Below, piece after piece: positions 19,374 through 27,985 of a DNA stretch of 64,000 nt (position 1 is the first letter of the stretch; each line of letters begins with the position of its first letter). Location: NCBI GenBank assembly GCA_945869695.1, contig CAMBPV010000004.1, positions 17,404 through 81,403 on the forward strand. Direction: 5' to 3'. Under the pieces are notes generated by a model. That model was given only the letters and a program-made list of their open reading frames with translations, searched no databases and had not been told where the DNA came from. The translations under genes and the position numbers were made by a program. This DNA is from Prosthecobacter debontii (GTDB lineage Bacteria; Verrucomicrobiota; Verrucomicrobiia; Verrucomicrobiales; Verrucomicrobiaceae).

Positions 19374-21782
19374 ATGAAACTGAAATATGGACACCTCGTT
19401 CTAGCATTCGGCCTTGCGCTCAGTGCCTCAGGAAAGGACAGACTGGATCGCACCTCACTGCCCATCCCGGAGCCGGACCACCCTCGCAGCACGGTGCTCG
19501 ACGCCCGCGACGCCAAGGCTCCACCGCGCTTCGAGGTCAAGGCTCCGGCAGGTGCGCCGAACGTGCTCATCGTGCTTGTTGACGACATGGGCTTCGGCAT
19601 GCCCAGCGCCTTCGGTGGCCCCGTGCGGATGCCCTCGGCAGACCGCCTTGCCAGCCAGGGACTGCGCTACAATCACTTTCACACCACCGCGCTGTGCTCG
19701 CCCACGCGGGTATCCCTGCTCTCTGGACGCAATCACCACATGAACAACATGGGCAGCATCACCGAGACGGCCACGGGGTTCCCAGGCAATACGGGGCAGC
19801 GCCCAAACAGCGTCGCGCCCCTCGCCGAAATGCTGCGCCTGAATGGTTACAGCACCTCCTTCTTCGGCAAAAACCACGAGACGGCACCCTGGGAGGTCAG
19901 CGTCTCCGGCCCGACCGACCGCTGGCCGACGCGCTCGGGCTTCGACAAGTTTTACGGCTTCTTCGGTGGCGAGACCGACCAGTGGAACCCCACCATCTAC
20001 GACGGCATGGCGCGCATCCCCACGCCACATCGCCCTGGTTATAACTTCATGACCGACATGGCCGACCAGGCCATCTCGTGGATGAAATTCCAAAAGTCGC
20101 TCACGCCGGACAAGCCCTTCTTTATGTACTTTGCACCCGGAGCCACCCACGCACCGCATCATGTGCCTGCCGAATGGATCGCCAAAAACAAGGGCCGCTT
20201 CGATGGCGGCTGGGACAAGCTGCGCAATGAGACGCTCGCCCGCCAAATCGCCCTCGGGGTCGTGCCGGAAGGCACCAAGCTCGCCAATAAACCCGATGGC
20301 ATCAAAGACTGGGACACACTGAGCCCTGACGAAAAGAAACTCTTTTCCCGCCAAATGGAGGTTTACTCAGCCTTCGGTGAATTCGCAGACGACGAGATCG
20401 GCCGCCTCTTTGACGCCGTTGGCGAGATTGGCCAGCTCGATAACACACTCATTTTTTACATCATGGGTGACAACGGCACCAGCGCTGAGGGCGGCATGAA
20501 CGGCATGTTCAGCGAGATGACCTACTTCAACAATGTGCAGGAGTCCGTGCAAGACATGCTCAAACACTACGACGAGTGGGGCGGACCGACGACCTATCCA
20601 CACATGGCCGCAGGCTGGGCCGTCGCGGGTGACACGCCCTTCATGTGGACCAAGCAAATGCCCTCAAACTACGGTGGCACGCGCAATGGCATGATCGTCT
20701 CCTGGCCAAAAGGCATCAAATCCACCCATCAAGTGCGCACCCAGTGGCACCACGTCATCGACGTCGCACCCACCGTGCTCGAAGCCGCCAGCCTGCCCGA
20801 GCCCAAGAGCGTCAACGGCATCGTCCAGTCACCCATCGAGGGCGTCAGCATGGTTTACAGCTTCAACAAGCCCGAGGCCAAAAGCACCCACAAGACCCAG
20901 TATTTCGAAATCTTCGGCAACCGCGCCATCTATCACGACGGCTGGTTCGCCGGCACTGTCCACCGTGCCCCCTGGGAGAAAACGCCGCGTCGAAAATTGG
21001 CCGAGGACATCTGGGAGCTCTACGATACGACGAAAGATTTCAGCCTCACTAATAACCTCGCCGCCGAAAATCCAGCCAAGCTCAAGGAACTGCAGGCCAT
21101 CTTCATGAGAGACGCCAGCAAGTATCGCGCGCTGCCCATCGATGACCGCCTGATGGAACGCATGGTCGCGTCATCAGCGGGAAGACCTGATTTGATGGGC
21201 GAGCGCACCTCGCTCACACTCGGAGCAGGCATGGACTCCATGAGCGAAAACGTCTTCATCAACATCAAAAACCGCTCCCTCTCGATCACCGCCGATGTAG
21301 ACATCCCCGAAGGCGGCGCAAATGGCGTGATCCTTGCGCAGGGCGGACGTTTCGGCGGCTGGAGCCTGTATCTCAAAGACGGCAAGCCCACCTATTGCTA
21401 CAACTTTGTAGGCTTGCAGGAATACAAAGTTGCCGCTCCCACCGCGCTGGCTACGGGGAAGACTACCGTCCGCATGAACTTTGACTACGACGGCGGTGGC
21501 ATTGGCAAAGGCGGCCTGGCCACTCTGCTGGTCAACGGCGAGAAAGTCGCCAGTGGCCGGATCGAACAAACACAACTCGGCATCTTCTCAGCAGACGAGA
21601 CCGCGGCTGCGGGCGTGGATGACGCAACGCCCGTCACAGCAGACTACAAGGAGCGTGACAACGCTTTCACAGGTAAGCTCATCCAAGTCACCGTGGACGT
21701 GAAGCCCGTCGGAGCCGCCGTCAAAGCAGAGGCGGAAGAAGCCAAGAAGGAGTCCGATGTGAAAAAGGCGTTGTCCAACTAG
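19374..21782 (+). CDS. Large secreted arylsulfatase, copy 2
   Basis: An 802-aa protein with a signal peptide (MKLKYGHLVLAFGLALSASG). The catalytic domain has PNVLIVLVDDMGFG (Asp near 70-71), formylglycine motif CSPTR at residue 108, then VSLLSGRNHH, and IMGDNGTSAEGG. The C-terminal domain contains YDGGGIGKGGLATLLVNGEKVASGRIEQTQ, parallel to the 13847 protein. The last ~25 residues are an extra Ala/Lys/Glu-rich tail (VKAEAEEAKKESDVKKALSN) absent from copy 1. It should act on sulfate esters outside the cytoplasm. The 230-bp gap upstream contains a small GGCC hairpin but no clear promoter. Confidence 0.93.
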   Translation: MKLKYGHLVLAFGLALSASGKDRLDRTSLPIPEPDHPRSTVLDARDAKAPPRFEVKAPAGAPNVLIVLVDDMGFGMPSAFGGPVRMPSADRLASQGLRYNHFHTTALCSPTRVSLLSGRNHHMNNMGSITETATGFPGNTGQRPNSVAPLAEMLRLNGYSTSFFGKNHETAPWEVSVSGPTDRWPTRSGFDKFYGFFGGETDQWNPTIYDGMARIPTPHRPGYNFMTDMADQAISWMKFQKSLTPDKPFFMYFAPGATHAPHHVPAEWIAKNKGRFDGGWDKLRNETLARQIALGVVPEGTKLANKPDGIKDWDTLSPDEKKLFSRQMEVYSAFGEFADDEIGRLFDAVGEIGQLDNTLIFYIMGDNGTSAEGGMNGMFSEMTYFNNVQESVQDMLKHYDEWGGPTTYPHMAAGWAVAGDTPFMWTKQMPSNYGGTRNGMIVSWPKGIKSTHQVRTQWHHVIDVAPTVLEAASLPEPKSVNGIVQSPIEGVSMVYSFNKPEAKSTHKTQYFEIFGNRAIYHDGWFAGTVHRAPWEKTPRRKLAEDIWELYDTTKDFSLTNNLAAENPAKLKELQAIFMRDASKYRALPIDDRLMERMVASSAGRPDLMGERTSLTLGAGMDSMSENVFINIKNRSLSITADVDIPEGGANGVILAQGGRFGGWSLYLKDGKPTYCYNFVGLQEYKVAAPTALATGKTTVRMNFDYDGGGIGKGGLATLLVNGEKVASGRIEQTQLGIFSADETAAAGVDDATPVTADYKERDNAFTGKLIQVTVDVKPVGAAVKAEAEEAKKESDVKKALSN

Positions 21783-21843
21783 TCATTCTAGACCACTCGG
21801 TTCATCTCCCCCGAATCGGTCAGCAACCGAAACCCCTCCTCCC

Positions 21844-22656
21844 TTGAAAAACAAACTCCTCTGCCCATCCGCTCTCGGCCTGCTCCTGCTCGCCTCGTCC
21901 ATCGGATGCTCATCCAAACCCGTCTCGGATCTCAAATTCCGCGCCGATCGAAAAGAACGCCTCGCCCAAGGTTGTATCTTCTACTTCGACGGAGCCGGTG
22001 GCGGCACAACCAAGGCGAACTACGCGGACGGCGTCATCAAAGGAATGCTGGATGCCGGCTATCGCGGTGCGGGTGAAATCGTCTCGTGGGAGACCGGCAA
22101 GGGACTCATCAAGGATCAAGATGCCAGCGTCGAGTACAAGCGCTCCAAGGCCAAGGAAGGAGCCGCCAGCATTCAGCGCTACCAGAAAGACTACCCCGGT
22201 GCTCCGCTGGGTCTGCTCGGTTTCTCCGCAGGCACCGCCGAGGCCATCTTCGCGCTTGAGGAGCTATCGGTCAACGCGCCAGTGGATCGGGTTGTCTTGC
22301 TGGGCACGTCCATCAGCCGTGACTACGACCTGACCGAGGCGCTCAAGCGGGTGAAGGGTAAACTCTACATCATCACCTCCACCCACGACCACATGGTCGG
22401 GACAATGATGAAGTTCTCGGGCACCGCCGACCGGAAGCGTCACGACCCCGGCGCAGGCATCAAAGGATTTATTCTTCCTGCCGGAGCCACCGAAGAGACC
22501 AAGAAGCTCTACGCCGAAAAAATCGTCACCATCCCCTACAGCAAGGACTTCAGGAAGGACGGAGACAAAGACCATCACTTTGACAACGTGAAGGAAGACT
22601 TCATCCGCGACCACGTGGCACCGCTGCTCATGGGTCAGCCGGGCTCCTCATTGTAA
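21844..22656 (+). CDS. Alpha/beta-hydrolase-like lipoprotein
   Basis: A 270-aa protein from a TTG start at 21844, with a lipoprotein signal ending ASSIGCSS (Cys22). The region GCIFYFDGAGGGTTKANYADGVIKGMLDAGYRG is followed by GLLGFSAGTAEAIFAL, whose G-x-S-x-G fits a serine-hydrolase nucleophile elbow. TSTHDHMVG and a late DHHFDN could supply Asp and His. It is shorter than the hydrolase at 7950 and not clearly homologous over its length. Substrate unknown. It stands between sulfatase copy 2 and the coiled-coil barrel protein. Confidence 0.75.
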   Translation: MKNKLLCPSALGLLLLASSIGCSSKPVSDLKFRADRKERLAQGCIFYFDGAGGGTTKANYADGVIKGMLDAGYRGAGEIVSWETGKGLIKDQDASVEYKRSKAKEGAASIQRYQKDYPGAPLGLLGFSAGTAEAIFALEELSVNAPVDRVVLLGTSISRDYDLTEALKRVKGKLYIITSTHDHMVGTMMKFSGTADRKRHDPGAGIKGFILPAGATEETKKLYAEKIVTIPYSKDFRKDGDKDHHFDNVKEDFIRDHVAPLLMGQPGSSL

Positions 22657-22690
22657 AACTCATCCTCCCAGTCTTTATTTCGCCTCTCCC

Positions 22691-24082
22691 ATGACCTCAT
22701 CCATCGCCAAACATCTCGTCTGCCAGCTCGCCCTTGCTACGGCCCTGCTTGCAGGAACGCCGGCTCCCAAAGCCCCACCGACTGTTGCGATCTCACCCAC
22801 GATTGATCCGTGGGAGATCACCCTGAGTCCCTACGGCTGGATGGCAGGATTGGAGGGCACCACCGGTGTGCGCGGATTCACCGCAGAGACGGATGTCCCG
22901 CTCAAAGACATCCTCAGAAATCTCGACATGATCGCGATGCTCAATATCGAGGCCAGAAAAGGCCGCTGGGGTGGGTGGGTTGATGGACTCTACCTCAAGA
23001 TGTCCATGGACGCTCAGACCCCCGGCCCTCTTCTCGACTCCGTCGGTTTGAGCGTCGAGCAGATCGTTGCCGAGGCTGCCCTCTTCTACCGCGTCTGGGA
23101 GAGTGATCGCGGATTCCTCGACCTCTATGCCGGTGCTCGCTACATGTCCGTCGGCGGAGAGCTCAGTCTCCATGTCAGTGACTCCGGCGTCGAGCAACTC
23201 TCCCGCAGGTTGAGTGATGCCGTCGTGAACCGCGTGGTCGATGAAATCTCCAGCATCGCCAGCTCCAAAGCCGCCAGTGCCAAAGGCTCCCTCACAAGCC
23301 AGATCACCCATCTCGTTTCAGATCGTCTTGCCGAGGCCACCTCCCGCGCCACATCCGTCAGAAATCAAGCCACCGAGGGCAGGAGTGAGATCGCAGCCCA
23401 GGTCGCAGCCAAAGGCGCGGAGGTCCGAGACCTTGTTGGAAATCTGCAAGACATCGCCGCCTCCCACCCGAAGCTCGTCGAGGTCATCCGCAACAGTGAA
23501 CGCATCCAGGCCGCCCTGCGCAACGCCGTCAGAACAGGCCTCGAGCAACGCGCTCTCGAGGCACAACTCGAGCAAAAAGTCACCGCCGCGCAGCAGGACA
23601 TCGCCACGCTTCAAAACGCTACCGCCACCGTCCGCAGTCGGATCGAACAAGCCCGCACCGCTTTGGCCGCCGCCCGCGCCGAGCTTGATGCCGCACGCTC
23701 CAGCGCCCGCAGCCGCGCCAAAAGTGCCGTCGAGAAAGCCAATAAAAAACTCGCCTCCGCCATCGAGTCCGCTTTGCACGAAGCCATCCCCGATCAACTC
23801 TCCCAAACCGCCGGTTGGGTGGACCCCTTCGTCGGCATGCGTGCCCACTACAATCTGACCGACCGCCTCTACGCCGTCGCCAAGGCCGACGTCGGCGGCT
23901 TCGGCGTCAGCAGCGACCTCGTCTGGCAGGCCTACGGTGCCCTCGGTTACCACCTCAGCAAAAGCGGCAAGACCACCGTCGAGCTCGGCTACAAATACAT
24001 GGCCGTGGACTACGCCAAAGGCGGCTTCACCTACGACGTCGCCATGAGCGGCGTGATGTTAAACATCGGCTTCCGGTTCTAA
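22691..24082 (+). CDS. Outer-membrane barrel protein with a ~210-residue coiled-coil insert
   Basis: A 463-aa protein with a signal peptide. Residues ~38-160 and ~375-463 match the 257-aa barrel protein at 10850: PYGW near the start, DLYAGAR, then WVDPFVGMRAHYNLTDRLY, ADVGGFGVSSDLVWQAYGALGYHL and a terminal FRF. Between them, residues ~165-375 are Ala/Glu/Gln/Arg-rich with heptad spacing (for example QRALEAQLEQKVTAAQQDIATLQ) and should form long helices. The helices would project from a loop between two strands, either outside the cell or into the periplasm. The function is unknown; adhesion or spanning to peptidoglycan are possibilities. Confidence 0.8.
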   Translation: MTSSIAKHLVCQLALATALLAGTPAPKAPPTVAISPTIDPWEITLSPYGWMAGLEGTTGVRGFTAETDVPLKDILRNLDMIAMLNIEARKGRWGGWVDGLYLKMSMDAQTPGPLLDSVGLSVEQIVAEAALFYRVWESDRGFLDLYAGARYMSVGGELSLHVSDSGVEQLSRRLSDAVVNRVVDEISSIASSKAASAKGSLTSQITHLVSDRLAEATSRATSVRNQATEGRSEIAAQVAAKGAEVRDLVGNLQDIAASHPKLVEVIRNSERIQAALRNAVRTGLEQRALEAQLEQKVTAAQQDIATLQNATATVRSRIEQARTALAAARAELDAARSSARSRAKSAVEKANKKLASAIESALHEAIPDQLSQTAGWVDPFVGMRAHYNLTDRLYAVAKADVGGFGVSSDLVWQAYGALGYHLSKSGKTTVELGYKYMAVDYAKGGFTYDVAMSGVMLNIGFRF

Positions 24083-24206
24083 CCCCCAGTCCCAGATTCG
24101 TCATTCTGCCACACCATGGAGGAAAAAAGGGAGGCAGAAAGAAATCTGATCTGATCTTGAGCAACTCGGAAAGGAGCTGGCGTGAGGGGTCGTAGCCCAT
24201 GACGCC

Positions 24207-25640
24207 ATGCTTACCATCAACGGCACATCTCGCTCCAACTGCTCCGGCGTCACGCGCCGTGAGCTGTTGCAGATTGGCGGAACAGGCTTGTTTGGCATGA
24301 CGTTGCCGGGTGTTCTCGCCGCGCAAGAAGCCCAGCCAGCTTTCGTGGGTGGAAGGGCTAAGTCGGTGATCTTTTTGTTCCTGTTTGGTGGGCCGAGCCA
24401 GCTCGAGACCTTTGACATGAAGCCGGACGCGAAACGCGAGGTGCGCGGTCCGTTCAAGCCCATCAAAAGCCGCACTCCGGACCTGCTCATCAGCGAGCCC
24501 CTGGGGCGTCTGGCCAAGATCTCGGACAAATACGCCGTCATCCGCTCGATGACGCACACCTACAACGATCACAGCGGCGCCGGACATTATTTGCAGACGG
24601 GACATCGCTGGCATCTGCCAATTGGCGGCGGCTTTTCGGCCACACCGCAGGATTGGCCATCGATGGGCTCCGTGGTGGAGCATTTGAGCCAAAAAATGCC
24701 CGGTGGCATGGAGCGTGATCTCGCGTCATACGCGGTGCTGCCAAATCGCCTCGGCAAATTGCAGGATCGCGGGCAATACATCCGCCCTGGTGAGTATGCC
24801 GGCTGGCTCGGCCAGGCCTACAACCCGATGACCACCGTCATCGACAAGAAAGACGTGAAGGACAATCCCTACTGGCGAGCCTGTGCCGATGGCGAGCTGA
24901 GCTACGAGATCGAAGGGCTCAAGCCCGTCATTCCTGTGGGCCGAATCCAAGAGCGCGTCGGTTTGCTCGATCAGTTCGAGGCCGTGCGCACGCGGCTCGA
25001 CATGGGCGATGGCGATGCGATGGACCTTCACCGGAAGCGAGCCATGGCGCTCATTTCCTCCGACAAAACCAGCAGCGCTCTCAACATCCGCGCCGAGGCC
25101 GAAACGATGCGCGACCGCTACGGTCGCCACCTTTTTGGCCAGAGCTGCCTCATGGCACGTCGGCTTGTCGAGGCAGGTACGCGTTTCGTGACCGTGCATT
25201 ACGATAGCCCGGATGGTTACGGCTGGGACTCACACCGCACGAGCGATGACGTTCGGGATCATCTGCTGCCCACGTTTGATCAAGGTTGCTCCGCACTGCT
25301 CACCGATCTGGATGAGCGTGGCCTGCTCGATGAGACCCTCGTTATCGCCATCGGCGAAATGGGCCGCACACCGGTCCCGAACGCCACCTGGGGCCGCGGC
25401 CACTGGAGCACTTGCTTCCCCGCGCTCATCGCCGGTGCGGGCGTGCGCGGCGGAATCGTCTATGGCAGCTCCGACAAAGAAGCCGCCTATCCCGATGACA
25501 AGCCCGTCTCACCCGAAGACCTCGCCAAGACAATCTACTGGTCCCTCGGAATCGACCCCGATCTCATGCTCATGAATCGCGAAAACCGCCCGATCCCGAT
25601 GGTGGACGGCGGCAAGCCGGTGATGGAGTTGTTTGGGTGA
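24207..25640 (+). CDS. DUF1501 family protein, copy 1
   Basis: A 477-aa protein. The N-terminus CSGVTRRELLQIGGTGLFGMTLPGVLAA has a twin-arginine-like signal, typical of DUF1501 proteins. KSVIFLFLFGGPSQLETFDMKP, SDKYAVIRSMTHTYNDHSGAGHY, and VIAIGEMGRTPVPNATWGRGHWSTCFPALIAGAGVRGG are family blocks resembling the alkaline-phosphatase/sulfatase superfamily fold. The biochemical role is unknown. In PVC bacteria these genes usually follow a DUF1553/DUF1549 cytochrome gene, which is absent here. A second copy is at 47345. Confidence 0.9.
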   Translation: MLTINGTSRSNCSGVTRRELLQIGGTGLFGMTLPGVLAAQEAQPAFVGGRAKSVIFLFLFGGPSQLETFDMKPDAKREVRGPFKPIKSRTPDLLISEPLGRLAKISDKYAVIRSMTHTYNDHSGAGHYLQTGHRWHLPIGGGFSATPQDWPSMGSVVEHLSQKMPGGMERDLASYAVLPNRLGKLQDRGQYIRPGEYAGWLGQAYNPMTTVIDKKDVKDNPYWRACADGELSYEIEGLKPVIPVGRIQERVGLLDQFEAVRTRLDMGDGDAMDLHRKRAMALISSDKTSSALNIRAEAETMRDRYGRHLFGQSCLMARRLVEAGTRFVTVHYDSPDGYGWDSHRTSDDVRDHLLPTFDQGCSALLTDLDERGLLDETLVIAIGEMGRTPVPNATWGRGHWSTCFPALIAGAGVRGGIVYGSSDKEAAYPDDKPVSPEDLAKTIYWSLGIDPDLMLMNRENRPIPMVDGGKPVMELFG

Positions 25641-25822
25641 AGCGAAATGAGTGAGTCAAATGGCGACTGAAGCCGCAAGTCTCCAAGCCAGATTTATTGC
25701 CAAAACTGGATCTGCCAGCCACTAAAACGATTTTCCGGATGATGGAATCGATTACCATCTTTCGTTTGGCGTTTCCTGTTCCGCTATGAGATTGGTCATC
25801 TTATCCTTCTTCCTTTGTCACT

Positions 25823-27496
25823 TTGGCTGCCCCCAATCCGCTCGCCTCCTACGCTTACACCCTCGACCATAAAGTCTCCTCCATCGCCTTCTCCAACGGT
25901 ACGAAGACTGTAAAAACCTATGACAGCGTCGGCAGATTGGATAAAGTCCTGCACATGAGCCGTGGCGGCACCGCACTTTGGAGTGAAACCTCACGCTACG
26001 ATCAGCGTGACCGCCGCACCGCCCGCATCCACCATGATGGCAAGGCTGACCTTTTCTCGTACGATCCCGCAGGTCAGGTGACGGCGGCGGCCTACGGTCA
26101 ATCGGCGCTCATCCTTCCTCAGGACCCCAAAGCAGACACCGTTCAGCACCAGGCGGTCACTCGATGGGACCAGACCTTCGCTTATGATCCAGCAGGCAAT
26201 CGCTCCCAGTTCACCGAAGCTCCAGTGGGCAGTGCGGAGCCCGATGCCATCCGCCAATGGAACTATCAAGCCAACGCGGCCAATCAATACACCGCCGTCA
26301 AGGAGACCACCTCCACCGAGCCCTCCACCACACAACCCCGGTACGACCCCAATGGAAACCTCCTCACCGACGACCGCAACACTTACACTTGGGACGCAGA
26401 CATCCACCTTCTGAGCGTCACCACCAAACCAAGCGAAGTTCGAGCACCCGGGTCTGGACAACTCGAAACTTTAAACCAGAAACCTATAACTTCCGAATTC
26501 CGCTACGACCCACTCCACCGCCGAGTCGCTCGGCTAGAACCAGACGGCACCCTCACCCACTTCATCCATGACGGCTGGAACGTGATCGCCGAATATGCGA
26601 CTCCGCCAAATCGTGAATCACAAATCGTAAATCATAAATTGCCATCGGCTCGCCACACCTGGGGCCACGACATCAGCGGAAAACCTCAAGGAGTCGGGGG
26701 AATCGGCGGCCTTCTCGCCTCAACGCATCCCCAACAGTCGTCAACCACTGCCAACAACAGCCAACCATCGCAAACCTTCTTCTTGAACTATGACAGCAAC
26801 GGCAACGTCATCCTGCTCACTGACTCCAAAGGCGAGGAGTCCGGCCGCTACGCATATGATGCTTTCGGAAAAACTCTCCTCGCCTCTGGTGCGATGGCGC
26901 AGCAAAACAGGTATCGCTTCAGCGCCAAGCCCGTGGAGATTGCGAGTGGCCTGAGTTTTTACGGGTATCGATATTACTCGCCAAAATTGGGGCGGTGGAT
27001 AAGCAAGGACCCCATCCAAGAGAGAGGAGGTCCGAATGTCTACGCGTTCGTCACGAATGCACCGTTAAAACACACTGATAAGTTGGGCCTAATTCTTACT
27101 GCCGCAGAAGCAGCAGCTTTAGCTGAAGCCGAAGCGGCAGCAGCAGCTTCCTCAAGTGGAGCACTAAGTCGTTGCGGATGTTACGCTGCTGCAGCTGTGG
27201 TGGGTTGGGAACTTGGAGAACTTGTAAATGAATACACTGAGATTGATGAGATAATAGGCGAGGTTATTTTAGACTTCATCGACGATCTAAACCTTGGTGG
27301 AAGAAGGTGGATGTGTGCGGGGTCGTGCAATGTTCAAAAAATCAAAAAGGATGCTTGTTGTCCAGATAGGGTTTCGGGCGTTGGGTACGGTTCCAATGAA
27401 GAAGAAGCGTCAAAAAACATGCAAAGAGACGCAAATAGTAAAGTTCCTCAAGGGTGTTACAAGCGCCACTGCTACCCTATATGTGCGAGATTGTAA
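25823..27496 (+). CDS. Truncated RHS/YD-repeat protein with variable C-terminal tip
   Basis: A 557-residue open frame from a TTG at 25823. It opens in the middle of the RHS pattern (LASYAYTLDHKVSSIAFSNGTKTVKTYDSVGRL), with YD-type repeats such as YDPAGQVTAAAYG and YDPAGNRSQFTE. RHS-core FSAKPVEIASGLSFYGYRYYSPKLGRWISKDPIQERGGPNVYAF ends near residue 410. From about 27060 the tip is AT-richer and Cys-rich (CAGSCNVQKIKKDACCPD, GSNEEEASKNMQRDANSKVPQGCYKRHCYPIC). There is no signal peptide in this frame, and the usual long N-terminal part is missing. This is either a silent RHS tail used in recombination or a decayed gene. Tip activity is unknown; toxin function is an inference from the RHS architecture. 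Confidence 0.75.
   Translation: MAAPNPLASYAYTLDHKVSSIAFSNGTKTVKTYDSVGRLDKVLHMSRGGTALWSETSRYDQRDRRTARIHHDGKADLFSYDPAGQVTAAAYGQSALILPQDPKADTVQHQAVTRWDQTFAYDPAGNRSQFTEAPVGSAEPDAIRQWNYQANAANQYTAVKETTSTEPSTTQPRYDPNGNLLTDDRNTYTWDADIHLLSVTTKPSEVRAPGSGQLETLNQKPITSEFRYDPLHRRVARLEPDGTLTHFIHDGWNVIAEYATPPNRESQIVNHKLPSARHTWGHDISGKPQGVGGIGGLLASTHPQQSSTTANNSQPSQTFFLNYDSNGNVILLTDSKGEESGRYAYDAFGKTLLASGAMAQQNRYRFSAKPVEIASGLSFYGYRYYSPKLGRWISKDPIQERGGPNVYAFVTNAPLKHTDKLGLILTAAEAAALAEAEAAAAASSSGALSRCGCYAAAAVVGWELGELVNEYTEIDEIIGEVILDFIDDLNLGGRRWMCAGSCNVQKIKKDACCPDRVSGVGYGSNEEEASKNMQRDANSKVPQGCYKRHCYPICARL
26465..26492 (+). repeat. Four degenerate heptamers, consensus (G/T)AAAC(C/T)T
   Basis: Reading in 7-base steps gives gaaactt, taaacca, gaaacct, ataactt. 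The tract is inside the RHS coding frame and interrupts the YD-repeat pattern with QLETLNQKPITS-like sequence. Confidence 0.55.
26605..26639 (+). repeat. Five degenerate heptamers, consensus C(G/A)TAAAT
   Basis: Seven-base steps read gccaaat, cgtgaat, cacaaat, cgtaaat, cataaat. It is AT-rich within a GC-richer coding region of the RHS gene and encodes ESQIVNHKL-like sequence that does not fit the YD repeat. Confidence 0.6.
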
Positions 27497-27512
27497 TTGA
27501 TTAATCATTCAG

Positions 27513-27845
27513 ATGAAAACATTAGTCAACATCAGTGAAGTGTTTGTGATTTGTCGAATTGGCGTTCCAGACCCGAGTGAAGTCACGTTTCGTATCAAAG
27601 TGCTGAAGTGCGCGAAGTCTGGAACTCTCCGGGCTCACGTTTATCGGCTTGAGAGATGCACTTTTCTGGTGGATTCGGGAAGTGGAAACCAATTTGACAA
27701 GGAGCAAGCAACTCATCAGATCTGGGTGTTAGACGATTTTGCGTGGGATCCTTGGCGATCCCATGAGACACAAGAAACTGAAGACTTTATTCAATTGATC
27801 CTTCGCCGACTCGCATCGTTTGAAGAAGATGGGAATTGGGAATGA
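27513..27845 (+). CDS. Small protein directly after the RHS tip, candidate immunity protein
   Basis: A 110-aa acidic soluble protein starting 17 bp after the RHS stop. It contains ISEVFVICRIGVPDPSEVTFRIKVLKC, and HQIWVLDDFAWDPW.., and ends in ETEDFIQLILRRLASFEEDG. I recognise no family. Its size, charge, spacing and AT-richer composition, shared with the RHS tip, are what is expected of an immunity gene in a polymorphic-toxin cassette. This is context only; there is no sequence match to a known immunity family. Confidence 0.55.
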   Translation: MKTLVNISEVFVICRIGVPDPSEVTFRIKVLKCAKSGTLRAHVYRLERCTFLVDSGSGNQFDKEQATHQIWVLDDFAWDPWRSHETQETEDFIQLILRRLASFEEDGNWE

Positions 27846-27985
27846 TTGTCAGGAAAAATGGCACACTTGAAGGGAATTGGGGTCAGGATGCTGGCGTTTG
27901 ATTGGGTCTAACGATTGATTGTCTGATCACTATCCAATGACGGCACCTCTTTCTTTGATAAACCCACCCACCTCACCCTGAAACC

